This document shows, in pieces, positions 7,836 to 16,434 of a stretch of 45,105 nucleotides of DNA. The notes beneath the pieces are model-generated. The model made no database searches, was not told the origin of the DNA, and saw only the letters and a list, made by a program, of their open reading frames with translations. This DNA comes from an uncultured Collinsella sp. (GTDB lineage: Bacteria; Actinomycetota; Coriobacteriia; Coriobacteriales; Coriobacteriaceae). Position numbers and translations under genes: made by a program. Where the stretch lies: the NCBI GenBank assembly GCA_900755005.1, contig CAAEEX010000076.1:1-45105 (forward strand). The letters run 5' to 3'. Each line of letters begins with the position of its first letter. The first letter of the stretch is position 1.

Positions 7836-7873
7836 GGCATCTCCTTTCATCGGTGAGACACAGCTTGTTTATC

Positions 7874-7893
7874 TAAACGATACAGTACGTTTA
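7874..7893. promoter_or_regulatory. Inverted repeat between divergent genes
   Basis: TAAACG (7874-7879) and CGTTTA (7888-7893) face each other across 8 bp in the space between the minus-strand 63-aa gene and the plus-strand LuxR gene. TTGTTT (7865-7870) and TTTAAT (7890-7895) could be loose promoter elements, at a poor 19-bp spacing. It may be an operator for the LuxR gene. Confidence 0.3.
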
Positions 7894-7963
7894 ATCGGTG
7901 AGTCTAATCTTGCGGCAAAGAATCTGTCAACATCCTCACAGCATCTAGACAGGGGAGGCGGGC

Positions 7964-8956
7964 ATGAGTTTCGCGTTCTATATCTACACCACGATTATCA
8001 TGGGTGTGGCTCTGGTGACCAGTGCCGTGGCATTGGTGGTTTGGCTCATGACGCACCGTCGCGACAGCCTAGTGGCCGCGGCGGGCTTTTTGCTCTACAT
8101 GCTCGATATGTCAGTCATCTTTTTTGACGAGTACAATCGGCTCAAATACGACTACGCTGTTACCTTTAGCGAGCCGTTGCAGCACCCCTTGCTGCGCTGC
8201 GTGCTCGGTATTGCCATCTATGCCTGCGTGGTACTGTGGATGTTTGCGCGCTTGCGCAAAAGGCCGACGTCGCGCATGCTCGTACTCGCTATCGTGCCGT
8301 TTTCAATCTTGCAATTGCTGCTGGTGCCTCGCAGCGGCGCTGCCGGAGAGATGCAGCAGTATCTCTTTTGGCTCACGCGTGACCTGGGCAATGTAGGATG
8401 TCTTGCCTATGCCGCCTGGCATTACCGGTACAGAGCCACGCGTGTTGAGAAACTCGACCTCGACCGCTCAAAGCTCTTTTGGAAGGTGGCCCTCGTTCTT
8501 GCGTTTTGCGTAATCGCCGAGGACACCTACATGATTTTGCTCTGCCGCCCCGACTCTCAAAACCCCGTCATCAGCCTCTTTTTGTGGTATCTGTCCGAGC
8601 GCAATATCTCCGAAAACGTGCTGCTCGTGGTATGCGCGGTCCAACTCTTTTGCCAGTTTAGCCATATCCTGCGCGTGTATGCCCGTCATCCGCGTGCCGA
8701 TGAGGACGTGGCGGCCCAGAGCGCAAGCTCTGAGGACGACCTCGCATCGCGTGTGGTGATCTATGCCGATGCCCATAAGCTGTCGCGGCGCGAGCAGGAG
8801 GTGCTCACGCTGCTGCTGAAGGGCAACGACGCCCAAAACATCGCCAGCGAGTTGGTCATCAGCCCTGGCACGGTCAAGGCGCACTTGCATCGCATCTACG
8901 TTAAAAGCGGCGTCTCCAACCGAGATGACCTCATAGATACCTTTTGGCGTTCCTAG
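7964..8956 (+). CDS. LuxR-family regulator with membrane N-terminus
   Basis: Protein of 330 aa. About 240 residues form seven or so membrane segments, followed by a GerE/LuxR helix-turn-helix at the C-terminus (begins LSRREQEVLTLL, recognition region AQNIASELVISPGTVKAH). It shares with the regulator at 139-1104 the motifs IAEDTY and LWYLSERNISEN in the last membrane segments, charged residues that could form a ligand pocket. It follows a GGGGAGGCGGGC ribosome-binding region. The next gene is an amidohydrolase with an ACCGTT motif upstream, so it is a candidate regulator of that gene, acting as a one-component membrane sensor. Confidence 0.85.
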   Translation: MSFAFYIYTTIIMGVALVTSAVALVVWLMTHRRDSLVAAAGFLLYMLDMSVIFFDEYNRLKYDYAVTFSEPLQHPLLRCVLGIAIYACVVLWMFARLRKRPTSRMLVLAIVPFSILQLLLVPRSGAAGEMQQYLFWLTRDLGNVGCLAYAAWHYRYRATRVEKLDLDRSKLFWKVALVLAFCVIAEDTYMILLCRPDSQNPVISLFLWYLSERNISENVLLVVCAVQLFCQFSHILRVYARHPRADEDVAAQSASSEDDLASRVVIYADAHKLSRREQEVLTLLLKGNDAQNIASELVISPGTVKAHLHRIYVKSGVSNRDDLIDTFWRS

Positions 8957-9037
8957 CCCCATTCTTCCTCGCATGCGGGTCTTGCCGTGTGGGCGGCCAT
9001 ACCGTTGGGCGTAATGAAGCGGTAATAATCTCAGACA

Positions 9038-9124
9038 ATAAACCTGCAGGTAAAGCGTGTAAACCTGCTTAAACTGACCGTTTGCGGTCCCTGGCCTTGG
9101 CACGGATTTGCCCCTGTGTATCAA
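9038..9124 (+). promoter_or_regulatory. Amidohydrolase promoter with repeats
   Basis: TAAACCTGC occurs at 9038-9046 and again at 9060-9068, 22 bp apart, about two helix turns. Next comes ACCGTTTGCGGT (9077-9088), then TTGGCA (9097-9102) and TATCAA (9119-9124) 16 bp apart as a plausible promoter. The ACCGTT site would be centred near -48, a typical activator position. The expected start is near 9131. Confidence 0.5.
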
Positions 9125-9141
9125 TGGGTGTAGCGCGAAGC

Positions 9142-9241
9142 CGCGGACGCGGGACAGACGTCCGAGCACGGCTTGTAGGCACGCGCCGATGCGGGAGCGC
9201 TACGCTCCCAACCGAGTGCCCACGCGGGCGGTGCGTCCGCG
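9142..9241 (+). promoter_or_regulatory. Structured 5' leader of amidohydrolase
   Basis: Outer arms CGCGGACGC (9142-9150) and GCGTCCGCG (9233-9241) enclose a perfect GGGAGCG/CGCTCCC hairpin (9193-9199, 9203-9209). The structure ends about 20 bases before the ribosome-binding site. It could affect translation or mRNA stability. No known riboswitch was recognised. Confidence 0.35.
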
Positions 9242-9271
9242 TTGCAACCAAAGATGCCTGAGGAGGCTCAC

Positions 9272-10900
9272 ATGGACAAGGCTGATGTAGTTATCAAGAG
9301 CAACGCCGTTTTTACCGGCGATGGGCTCGAGCCGTTTAAGGGCGGCGTTGCCGTGCGGGGCGATAAAATCGTTGCCTGCGGTGACGATGCCCACCTGGCA
9401 CCGTTTATCGGCCCCGATACCGAGGTGCGCGACTTTGGCGACCAGCTCGTCATGCCCGGCCTGATTGACTCGCACACGCATTTTGCCCAGGGCGCGTTCA
9501 TGACCGACCCCGATTTTGCCGTCAACCTCATCGACTGCACCAGTTTTGAGATGGCGATGGAACGTGTCGTGGCGTTTGCGGCCGACCATCCCGATAACGA
9601 GTGGATTCTGGGCTGCCAGATTATCCAGTTCCAGTGGGATGTCCCCGAGATGCCCACAGCCGCGATGATCGATGAGTACATCTCTGACCGCCCGGTTTTT
9701 CTGCAGCAGGTTGACCTGCATACCTTTAGTGCCAATACCTGCGCCATCAACAAGGTGGGAGTAACTTCGCAGACGCCCGATCCCGCAGGTGGCAAGATCC
9801 TTAAGGATGCCGAGGGCAATCTGACGGGCGTGTTTTCCAACAACGCCGGCGTCTTCTTTATGGACGAGGTCTACGACCCGGCGCCCGAGGTTGTTGACGC
9901 GTCGTTTGCAAAAACCGCCCGGCGCGCCAATGCCCTGGGAATCACTACGGTCGGCATGGTCAATCCTACGTTTGTGAGCATGGAAAACCCGTATGCGGTG
10001 TTGGCAGGTCTTAATGCCAAGGGCGACCTGCCGCTGCGTGTGTTCCTGTACACCGACCTGTTCGAAAACGAGTCCTTGACGCTCGAGCAGATCAAGGAGA
10101 AATATGCCTTCCCGGGTACGCAGGTGGAGTGGCACGGCTTTAAGCAGTTCCTTGATGGCGTGTGCTCCGACCATACCGCCTGGATGCTTGAGCCCTATAG
10201 CAACGCGCCCGATACCTGTGGTGAGCCCGCGGAGGAGCCGGAGCGCATCCGCGCTGCCATCCTCAGGGCGCAGGAATGGGGCGTTGACACGCGCATCCAT
10301 ACGATTGGTGATCGCTCGGTGCGTTTTGTGCTCGATTGTTTTGAGGAGGGCGAGCGCTTGCATGGCAAGCGGGATTGTCGCCACTCCATGGAGCACAACG
10401 AGACGGTTCAGCCCGAGGATCTGCCGCGCTATGCCGAGCTGGGTATATGCCCTGGCATGCAGCCGTGGCACATGCTGCTCGATATGGCTGACCTTGCCAA
10501 GGACGATGCCGTGGGCCCCGAGCGTGCTGCGTTTTCGTGGCCCCTGCATAGCCTGCTTGCCAGCGGTGCCGTGGTGCACCTGGGCAGTGACTTCCCCGTT
10601 GTGGGCCTGGAGCCCATGGAGGAGGTGTACGGCGCGGTCTTCCGCATGCTCGAGGACGGCTCCAACCCCGAGGGCTGGTTCCCCCAGGAGCGCATCACCA
10701 TGGCCGAGGCTCTGCGCGCCTACACCTATGGCAGCGCCTACGCCATGCATGCCGAGGACCGCATCGGCACGCTCGCGTGCGGCAAGCAGGCAGATATCTG
10801 TGTGCTCGATCGCAACCTCTTTGATTGCGAGCCGGCCGAGGTGCTCGAGGCTACCGCAGCCCTCACGATGATCGCCGGCAAGGTGGTCTTTGAGGCATAG
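9272..10900 (+). CDS. Amidohydrolase, YtcJ-like metal-dependent
   Basis: Protein of 542 aa of the amidohydrolase_3 group (YtcJ-like), a metal-dependent TIM-barrel hydrolase. Metal-ligand motifs are visible: DSHTHF near residue 68, HTIGDRS in the middle, HSMEHNE further on, and HLGSDFPV late. The C-terminal part returns to the small beta-sandwich (GKQADICVLDRN). ATG 9272 follows GAGGAGGCTCAC. The substrate is unknown; family members act on amides, N-formyl or cyclic amide compounds. Its place between a LuxR sensor and a MATE transporter, close to agmatine genes, suggests use of a nitrogen compound, but this is inference. No signal peptide, so cytosolic. Confidence 0.8.
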   Translation: MDKADVVIKSNAVFTGDGLEPFKGGVAVRGDKIVACGDDAHLAPFIGPDTEVRDFGDQLVMPGLIDSHTHFAQGAFMTDPDFAVNLIDCTSFEMAMERVVAFAADHPDNEWILGCQIIQFQWDVPEMPTAAMIDEYISDRPVFLQQVDLHTFSANTCAINKVGVTSQTPDPAGGKILKDAEGNLTGVFSNNAGVFFMDEVYDPAPEVVDASFAKTARRANALGITTVGMVNPTFVSMENPYAVLAGLNAKGDLPLRVFLYTDLFENESLTLEQIKEKYAFPGTQVEWHGFKQFLDGVCSDHTAWMLEPYSNAPDTCGEPAEEPERIRAAILRAQEWGVDTRIHTIGDRSVRFVLDCFEEGERLHGKRDCRHSMEHNETVQPEDLPRYAELGICPGMQPWHMLLDMADLAKDDAVGPERAAFSWPLHSLLASGAVVHLGSDFPVVGLEPMEEVYGAVFRMLEDGSNPEGWFPQERITMAEALRAYTYGSAYAMHAEDRIGTLACGKQADICVLDRNLFDCEPAEVLEATAALTMIAGKVVFEA

Positions 10901-10987
10901 CACCATCGTTTGATTGGGCGGCTTGGTGCCAGTTGTCAGCCGCCTGACATCCATTCAGCACTACTCTCTCAAGGAAAGGGGAGAACA

Positions 10988-12370
10988 ATGGCAGAAGAAG
11001 TAACCGCTGCCGTGGAGGAGGAGCGCGAGCTCGCCTCCCAACCGATTCCCGGCCTGGTGCGTAAGTACACCATCGTCACCGGCCAGGGCATGCTCGCCCA
11101 GATCATCATGGTGGTCCTCGAAGGACTCGTGATGGGTTGGGGCCTGGGTGCCCACGGCCTGGCCTGTGTCTCGATCATCATGTCGGTCGAGTACATCAAC
11201 CTGGCCTTTGGCAACCTGTTTGGCACCGGCGTGCCCGCCGTGGTGGGCAACCTTTTGGGTGCCGGCGACATCAAGGGCGCAAGCAAGGCTTTTAGCCAGG
11301 GCTTTTGGCTTACCACGATCGTGAGTGTGCTGCTTGCTGTGGTGATGGCAGTGTTTACCGAGCCCATCTGCGCATTCTTTGGCGCCACGCCCGACATCAT
11401 GGCCGATACCGTTGCCGGCGTGCGCACCTTCGCCGTGCTGCTGCCGCTCACGGTCATTGGCCAGATGATCACCGCTGTGATGCGTGTGGATGAGAAGGTT
11501 CAAATCCAGGCCAACCTCATGACCGTTTCGGCTATCATCGCCATCTGCTGGCTCGCGCTTTCCACGTTTGTGCTCAAGTTTGGCGTTATGGGCGCCGGCG
11601 TGTACTACGGGCTTTCCATCGGCATTTGGGCCATCGGTATCTTCTGGTTCATCGGCGGCAAAAAGTCCCAGCTCCAGATTAGCCCGGCCGACCTTAAGCT
11701 CGACTTCGCCATCTGCGGCCAGATCTTCAAGATCGGCTTCCCGTTCTTCCTGGTCCAGGGCGCGACCTTTATCTTTAATACCGTTGCCAACTCGCTTTTG
11801 GGTTCGCTCGGCGGCGACATGGGCTCGCTCTACATCGCAGCCTTTGGCGTGATCAACGGCTACATCCTCTACATTACCATGATGGTTGCCCAGTGCTTCT
11901 CCTACGGTCTGCAGCCCATCGCTGCCTTCAACGCCGGCGCAAAGGCTTGGGCACGCCTTAAGGAGACGCTCTCCTGCACGCTTAAGTACCAGGTTGTGAC
12001 GCTGGCGCTGGTCACCGTCGCGCTCTGGCTTGCCGCCACCCCGGTGTGTGCCTTCTTTGCCGGCAGCGATCCTGCGCTCGTTGAGGTTGCCGCCAACGCC
12101 ACGCGTACTGTCATCCTGGCTGTTGCCCTGGGCTATCTTGCCATGACCATGTCGATGTATTTCCAGGCGGTCGAGAAGGTTGGTGTCGCCACGTTTACGG
12201 GCCTGCTTCGCTATGTGATCTGCTCGGTGCCGCTTATGTACCTCCTCGGCAACATGATGGGTGTCGAGGGCGTGTGGATCGCCCTGGTGGTGGCCGATGC
12301 CATTACCGGCATCATCTCCATTGCACTCGCCGCGCACGAGTCCAAGCGCCTGAGCGGGCTTCCCGCGTAG
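10988..12370 (+). CDS. MATE family efflux transporter
   Basis: Protein of 460 aa with about 12 membrane helices, a multi-antimicrobial/toxin extrusion fold that exports organic cations or drugs by Na+ or H+ antiport. Typical marks are the GLVMGWGLG helix-2 region, GNLFGTGVPAVVGNLLGAGD, and GLQPIAAFNAGA in the second half. ATG 10988 follows AAAGGGGAGAACA. It starts 87 bp after the amidohydrolase with no terminator between, so it is likely cotranscribed. Its substrate may be a product or analogue of the amidohydrolase reaction, but this is not shown by the sequence. Confidence 0.85.
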   Translation: MAEEVTAAVEEERELASQPIPGLVRKYTIVTGQGMLAQIIMVVLEGLVMGWGLGAHGLACVSIIMSVEYINLAFGNLFGTGVPAVVGNLLGAGDIKGASKAFSQGFWLTTIVSVLLAVVMAVFTEPICAFFGATPDIMADTVAGVRTFAVLLPLTVIGQMITAVMRVDEKVQIQANLMTVSAIIAICWLALSTFVLKFGVMGAGVYYGLSIGIWAIGIFWFIGGKKSQLQISPADLKLDFAICGQIFKIGFPFFLVQGATFIFNTVANSLLGSLGGDMGSLYIAAFGVINGYILYITMMVAQCFSYGLQPIAAFNAGAKAWARLKETLSCTLKYQVVTLALVTVALWLAATPVCAFFAGSDPALVEVAANATRTVILAVALGYLAMTMSMYFQAVEKVGVATFTGLLRYVICSVPLMYLLGNMMGVEGVWIALVVADAITGIISIALAAHESKRLSGLPA

Positions 12371-12414
12371 CCAACGCGCGCTTGCGACACATGACAGCGA
12401 CTGTTTAATGCAAG

Positions 12415-12453
12415 CCGCCGCAGATGCTCCCAAGGCGTCTGCGGTGGTTCTTT
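12415..12453 (+). terminator. Terminator after MATE gene
   Basis: CCGCCGCAGA (12415-12424) pairs with TCTGCGGTGG (12438-12447), one G-T wobble, followed by TTCTTT. It lies between the convergent MATE and LuxR genes and may serve both. Confidence 0.6.
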
Positions 12454-12508
12454 GCAGCGAGGTTCAAATAGGCAATCTGCCAGCGCTACTTTCAAATTAG
12501 AGGCCGGC

Positions 12509-13309
12509 TCATGATTGTTCTCGAACCAATGCCATGAGGCCCAGGCGGTTTTTGACGCCGAGCTTGTGATAGAGGGTGTTGACATGCTTTTTTACGGTCG
12601 ACTCCGAGATATAGAGCTCCACGGCCATTTCGCGGTTGGTCTTGCCGGCAAGCATCATCTTGAGCACCTCTGCCTCGCGGGGGAGGACTTCGAGCTCGCT
12701 GATGAGCGCCTCTAAGGGGTTCTCGCAAGCTTGCTGTGCGGTGCTCTGCGCAAGGATCCCGTACAGGCGCAGGCTCAGGTGCCGCGCGAGCTGGCGCAGG
12801 GCTTCGAGCTCTTCGTCCGAAAAATCCCCCGCTTTTCGTGCGCGAAACAGCGTGAGCGACCCCAGGGATGTGCCCCCGTGCGCGAGCGTGGCAGTGCAGC
12901 CATAGTAGATGCCGAGCGGCTTCATCCACTCCTGATAGATGGGCGTTGCGTTGCGGCGCTCGACACCCACGAGGTCCAGGTCGCGATAAACATGCACGTT
13001 GTGAACGTCAAAGCTCCAAAGGGTGTAGTCAAAGGCGGCATAGCGTTCGTAGTAGCTCTCGAGCTGGTCTTCTGCCATGCCACGGGCAACGGGGCTTACG
13101 AATTCTGTCTGTCCGTGTGTGCCGGCGCGTGCGATATCAAACATCGAGGCCCGGTGCGATATCACCTGATTAACTCTATCAAGAAGCCCGGCTTGAAGCG
13201 TGGCGAAGTCGTCGCAGCCATGAATCCATAAGGCGCATTCGTTGAGGGCGGACCAGCGGCTCCCGTGGATCTCATCGGGGCTAAAGCGGGTATGCATGGT
13301 ATTGGTCAT
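12509..13309 (-). CDS. LuxR-family regulator, soluble
   Basis: Protein of 266 aa. The N-terminal ~190 residues have no membrane helices; the order of segments (LYGILAQ near the end, FRARKAGDFSDEELEALRQLARHL) resembles a GAF-like sensory domain. The C-terminal ~65 residues are a LuxR helix-turn-helix (LPREAEVLKMML, then NREMAVELYISESTVKKHV). It is divergent from the second agmatine deiminase, whose upstream region has an ACCGTT motif, so it is the likely regulator of that gene. The start follows AAAGGACATCC on the minus strand. It differs from the other two LuxR proteins here in having a soluble sensor. Confidence 0.8.
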   Translation of the reverse strand: MTNTMHTRFSPDEIHGSRWSALNECALWIHGCDDFATLQAGLLDRVNQVISHRASMFDIARAGTHGQTEFVSPVARGMAEDQLESYYERYAAFDYTLWSFDVHNVHVYRDLDLVGVERRNATPIYQEWMKPLGIYYGCTATLAHGGTSLGSLTLFRARKAGDFSDEELEALRQLARHLSLRLYGILAQSTAQQACENPLEALISELEVLPREAEVLKMMLAGKTNREMAVELYISESTVKKHVNTLYHKLGVKNRLGLMALVREQS

Positions 13310-13370
13310 GGATGTCCTTTCATGCGGCTTTGTCAGTATGACACGTCTCGCGCGCCACTAGAACTTTAGG

Positions 13371-13382
13371 TCAGTGAACGGT
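13371..13382 (-). promoter_or_regulatory. ACCGTT motif upstream of second aguA
   Basis: On the minus strand this reads ACCGTTCACTGA. It lies in the divergent region, about 110 bp before the second agmatine deiminase start and about 60 bp from the LuxR start. No clear -35/-10 pair was found next to it. Confidence 0.4.
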
Positions 13383-13490
13383 GTCCTTTTGGGTGGCGAA
13401 AGGGTCCCCTAGGCCCATTGAGAGTGGGCTTCCGGAGCCGCACAATGGGGCCGTCATCACAAAGGGTCGTCCATATCGTTAGGAGCCAAC

Positions 13491-14612
13491 ATGAAGACCA
13501 TTTACGAGAGCGAGTCTACGCCAAAGAAGGACGGATTCTACATGCCCGGCGAGTACGAGGAGCAGGAGCGCACCTGGATTTTGTGGCCGCATCGTTCGGA
13601 TGTGTGGCGCTGCGGTGCCAAGCCGGCGCAAAAGGTCTTTACCGAGATTATTAAGACCGTTGCGCGCTTCCAACCCATCACCGTTGGTGTCAATGCCGAG
13701 GATTTCCCTGCGGTGTGCGAGATTTTCGATGGCGTTGAGAACGTGCGCGTTATCCACATGGAGTACAACGACAGCTGGATTCGCGACCCCGGCCCGGCGT
13801 TCCTTGTTAATGACAATGGTGAGGTTGCTCTTTCGCACTTCCACTTTAATGCTTACGGCGGTTTCATTGACGGCCTGTATTTCCCGTGGGACAAGGACGC
13901 TTCCATTGGCCTGCAGGTGGCACAGCTCGAGCAGGTTAACCGCTATCGTCCCGAGGATTACATCCTCGAGGGCGGCTCGTTTAACTGCGACGGCCAGGGC
14001 GCCGTGGTGACCACCGAGATGTGCCTGCTCAATGAGGATCGCAACCCCCAGTACACCAAGGAGCAGATCGAGGAGAAGCTTGCCGAGTACCTGGGCATCG
14101 AGAAGGTCATTTGGATCAAGGATGGCATCGACCCGTTTGAGACCAACGGGCACGTGGACGACGTCGCATGCTTTTGTGCGCCCGGCGAGGTCTGCTGCAT
14201 GTGGACCGATGATCCCAACCATAAGTTCTACAAGGAGTGCCAAGAGGCGTATAAGACGCTTTCCGAGACGACGGATGCCCGTGGCCGCAAGCTCAAGATC
14301 CACAAGGTGATTATGCCTGCGACCTCGGTATATATGACCGAAGAGGAGGCCAGCACGATTGACCCCGTCGAGGGCGTGCTGCCGCGTACCCCCGAGGATG
14401 CTTTCGAGCCGAGTTACCTCAACTTCCTGCCCATCAACGGCGCAGTGCTTGTACCGCAGTTCGACGATCCCAATGACGCCCAGGCGCTCAAGGATATCCA
14501 GGCTGCTTATCCGGACCGTGAAGTCATCGGTATCATGACTCGCGAGGTTATCTACGGCGGCGGCAACATCCACTGCATCACCCAGCAGCAGCCCAAGGCG
14601 CGCTGCAAGTAG
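13491..14612 (+). CDS. aguA: Agmatine deiminase (paralogue 2)
   Basis: Protein of 373 aa, the usual family length. It has WPHR, WIRDPGPAF (close to the canonical RDxGPTF), FNAYGGFIDGLYFPWD, LEGGS, NGHVDDVA with the catalytic His-Asp, and GGGNIHCITQQQ with the nucleophilic Cys. It is therefore the more canonical of the two paralogues and lacks the acidic insert of the one at 4450-5655. ATG 13491 follows TTAGGAGCCAAC. It stands alone with a divergent LuxR gene and its own terminator. It may act on agmatine or a related guanidino compound. Confidence 0.88.
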   Translation: MKTIYESESTPKKDGFYMPGEYEEQERTWILWPHRSDVWRCGAKPAQKVFTEIIKTVARFQPITVGVNAEDFPAVCEIFDGVENVRVIHMEYNDSWIRDPGPAFLVNDNGEVALSHFHFNAYGGFIDGLYFPWDKDASIGLQVAQLEQVNRYRPEDYILEGGSFNCDGQGAVVTTEMCLLNEDRNPQYTKEQIEEKLAEYLGIEKVIWIKDGIDPFETNGHVDDVACFCAPGEVCCMWTDDPNHKFYKECQEAYKTLSETTDARGRKLKIHKVIMPATSVYMTEEEASTIDPVEGVLPRTPEDAFEPSYLNFLPINGAVLVPQFDDPNDAQALKDIQAAYPDREVIGIMTREVIYGGGNIHCITQQQPKARCK

Positions 14613-14652
14613 AGGCGGTTGCAGGCACACGGGGTAGTGTCGATATGACCTG

Positions 14653-14686
14653 GGGCCCGCTGGCGCACACGCTGGCGGGCCCTTTT
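14653..14686 (+). terminator. Intrinsic terminator after second aguA
   Basis: GGGCCCGCTGGCG (14653-14665) pairs with CGCTGGCGGGCCC (14670-14682) through 13 positions with one G-T wobble, followed by TTTT. Confidence 0.85.
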
Positions 14687-14745
14687 GCGTGCGGCGGGCA
14701 GCGTTGCACGCGGGCACTCGGGTCTAAGCGAGGGTACCAGGGGCC

Positions 14746-14784
14746 TTGCTTATCGTCGATAGTTGGTCTAGAATCGTCGATAGT
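14746..14784 (+). promoter_or_regulatory. Promoter with two operator repeats
   Basis: TTGCTT (14746-14751) and TAGAAT (14769-14774) are 17 bp apart, a good sigma-70-type promoter. ATCGTCGATAGT occurs twice, at 14752-14763 in the spacer and at 14773-14784 over the -10 and start, 21 bp apart. The second copy continues into TCGATGAT, giving an imperfect palindrome. The arrangement suits repression, most simply by the product of the gene directly downstream. Confidence 0.65.
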
Positions 14785-14801
14785 CGATGATAGGGGGTAG
14801 C

Positions 14802-16352
14802 ATGCAGCTTGTTGAAAGTGAGACCGTGGAGTTCAAGTGCACATTTACCCCTAAGCTGCTCAAAGCTGTGGTGGCGTTTGCCAATTCGAATGGTGGTACC
14901 TTGTATATCGGAATCGACGATTTTGGCAGCATCGTCGGAGTGGACGATATCGATGCCACCATGCTTCAATGCTCTAATGCAATAACCGATGGCGTGTATC
15001 CCGACGTTTCTGAAATCACGACGGTCTCCGCATTGGACATCGATGGCGTAGCGTTGGTGAAAATCGAGGTGGAAGCGGGTCCTCACAAGCCGTACTGCCT
15101 GTGCTCGAAGGGATTTGTTCCCGCCGGGGTATATCGGCGCCTAGGTCCTGCAAACGTGCCCATCGAGATGGCCCAGATCCGCTCGATGATCAAGCGCACC
15201 GACGGCGATTATTTTGAGACCGCGCGCTCTCATGAACAGAGCTTGACGTTTTTTGAAGCCGAGCGGGTCTTTAGGCGCGCGGAGATTACGTTTGACCAAA
15301 CCTCTCAAAAGAATCTCGGCCTTATCGATGAGCTGGGCTTTTACACCAATTTGGCACTGCTGGTCTCTGACCAAAACCCCTTTGCAGTCCGCGCTGGCCT
15401 CTTCAACGACGATGCGTATACCGAGTTTATCGACCGTCAGGATGGCGAGGGCTCGATCTTCAGGCAGATAGAGGATATCGAACGGTTCCTCAATATATCG
15501 AACGCAACGCGTATGTACTTTGTGCCGGGAAGGCTCGATCGCATAGATAAGGACGACTATCCCCGCGAGGCTGTTCGAGAGGGAATTCTGAACCTGTTTA
15601 TCCATCGCGACTACGAATCTTCGGTGGCGTCTCTTATCAAGATGAGCCGTACGGCGCTTGAATTTACCAATGCGGGAGGGCCGCAGCACATCAGCGTCGA
15701 GGAGGCGCTTGCGGGCGGCTCGGACGCTCGGAATCCAAAGCTGCAACTGCTCTTTTTGCGTCTGGGGATGGTTGAGGCGTTTGGAACGGGCCTCAAGGGG
15801 ATCCGTGCGCTCTATGAGGCAGAAGGGTTGGAACCCGAGGTCTGTGCCTACCCTGCAATGTTTAGGTTGTCGCTGCCCAACGTCAACGCCGTGCGCAATT
15901 CCTATCTGACGCCTCGTGGCAATAGCGGTCCCAACTTGCGTGGGGATTACAGCGATTATGAGCAGCTCGAGCGGGAAGGGGCGCTGCCGCCCGATGTTTC
16001 GCAGGCGTTTGCATCCGTGCGAGCGCAGCGAGAGGGGCACGTGTCGATGAATGGCGACTGCGGCCACGAGGTGCGTGCCAAGCTCGTGGAGGAGCTTGGC
16101 TTTGATGTTGCGTGCAAGGCGTCCGCGATGCTACAGGATGTCTCGGACGAGCGACGTGGCGGATACGCTCGCACCTTGATTCGCTTTGCCCTTGAGCGGC
16201 CCCGCGGTTTTACGCGCCAGGATGCTTCGGACGCTCTGGGAACTGGGCGCGACGTGACGCTGCGGGTTATCAACGGTTTACTTGAGGAAGGCGCACTCGT
16301 TAAAGAGGGGCGTGCTCGAGCGACGAGATATCGCGCTGTCGGACAGGTTTAG
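14802..16352 (+). CDS. AlbA_2/Schlafen-type ATP-binding regulator
   Basis: Protein of 516 aa. The N-terminus is an AlbA_2/Schlafen-like domain (ETVEFKCTF, FANSNGGTLYIGI). The middle has a HATPase_c_4-type region (ILNLFIHRDYES, EFTNAGGPQHIS, GTGLKGIRAL). The last ~60 residues look like a winged helix (FTRQDASDALGTGRDVTLRV). Proteins of this build are usually annotated as putative DNA-binding or transcriptional regulators, and some are linked to stress or phage defence. ATG 14802 follows TAGGGGGTAGC. The operator repeats over its promoter suggest autoregulation. It stands alone, and its targets are unknown. Confidence 0.72.
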   Translation: MQLVESETVEFKCTFTPKLLKAVVAFANSNGGTLYIGIDDFGSIVGVDDIDATMLQCSNAITDGVYPDVSEITTVSALDIDGVALVKIEVEAGPHKPYCLCSKGFVPAGVYRRLGPANVPIEMAQIRSMIKRTDGDYFETARSHEQSLTFFEAERVFRRAEITFDQTSQKNLGLIDELGFYTNLALLVSDQNPFAVRAGLFNDDAYTEFIDRQDGEGSIFRQIEDIERFLNISNATRMYFVPGRLDRIDKDDYPREAVREGILNLFIHRDYESSVASLIKMSRTALEFTNAGGPQHISVEEALAGGSDARNPKLQLLFLRLGMVEAFGTGLKGIRALYEAEGLEPEVCAYPAMFRLSLPNVNAVRNSYLTPRGNSGPNLRGDYSDYEQLEREGALPPDVSQAFASVRAQREGHVSMNGDCGHEVRAKLVEELGFDVACKASAMLQDVSDERRGGYARTLIRFALERPRGFTRQDASDALGTGRDVTLRVINGLLEEGALVKEGRARATRYRAVGQV

Positions 16353-16434
16353 GGACGGGCGGTCCGGCCCCCTGGGTTATTCCTGGGCAGAGGCCAAGGG
16401 CCGGGTACCCGGCTCGCCTTGATTGAAGGGGTAC

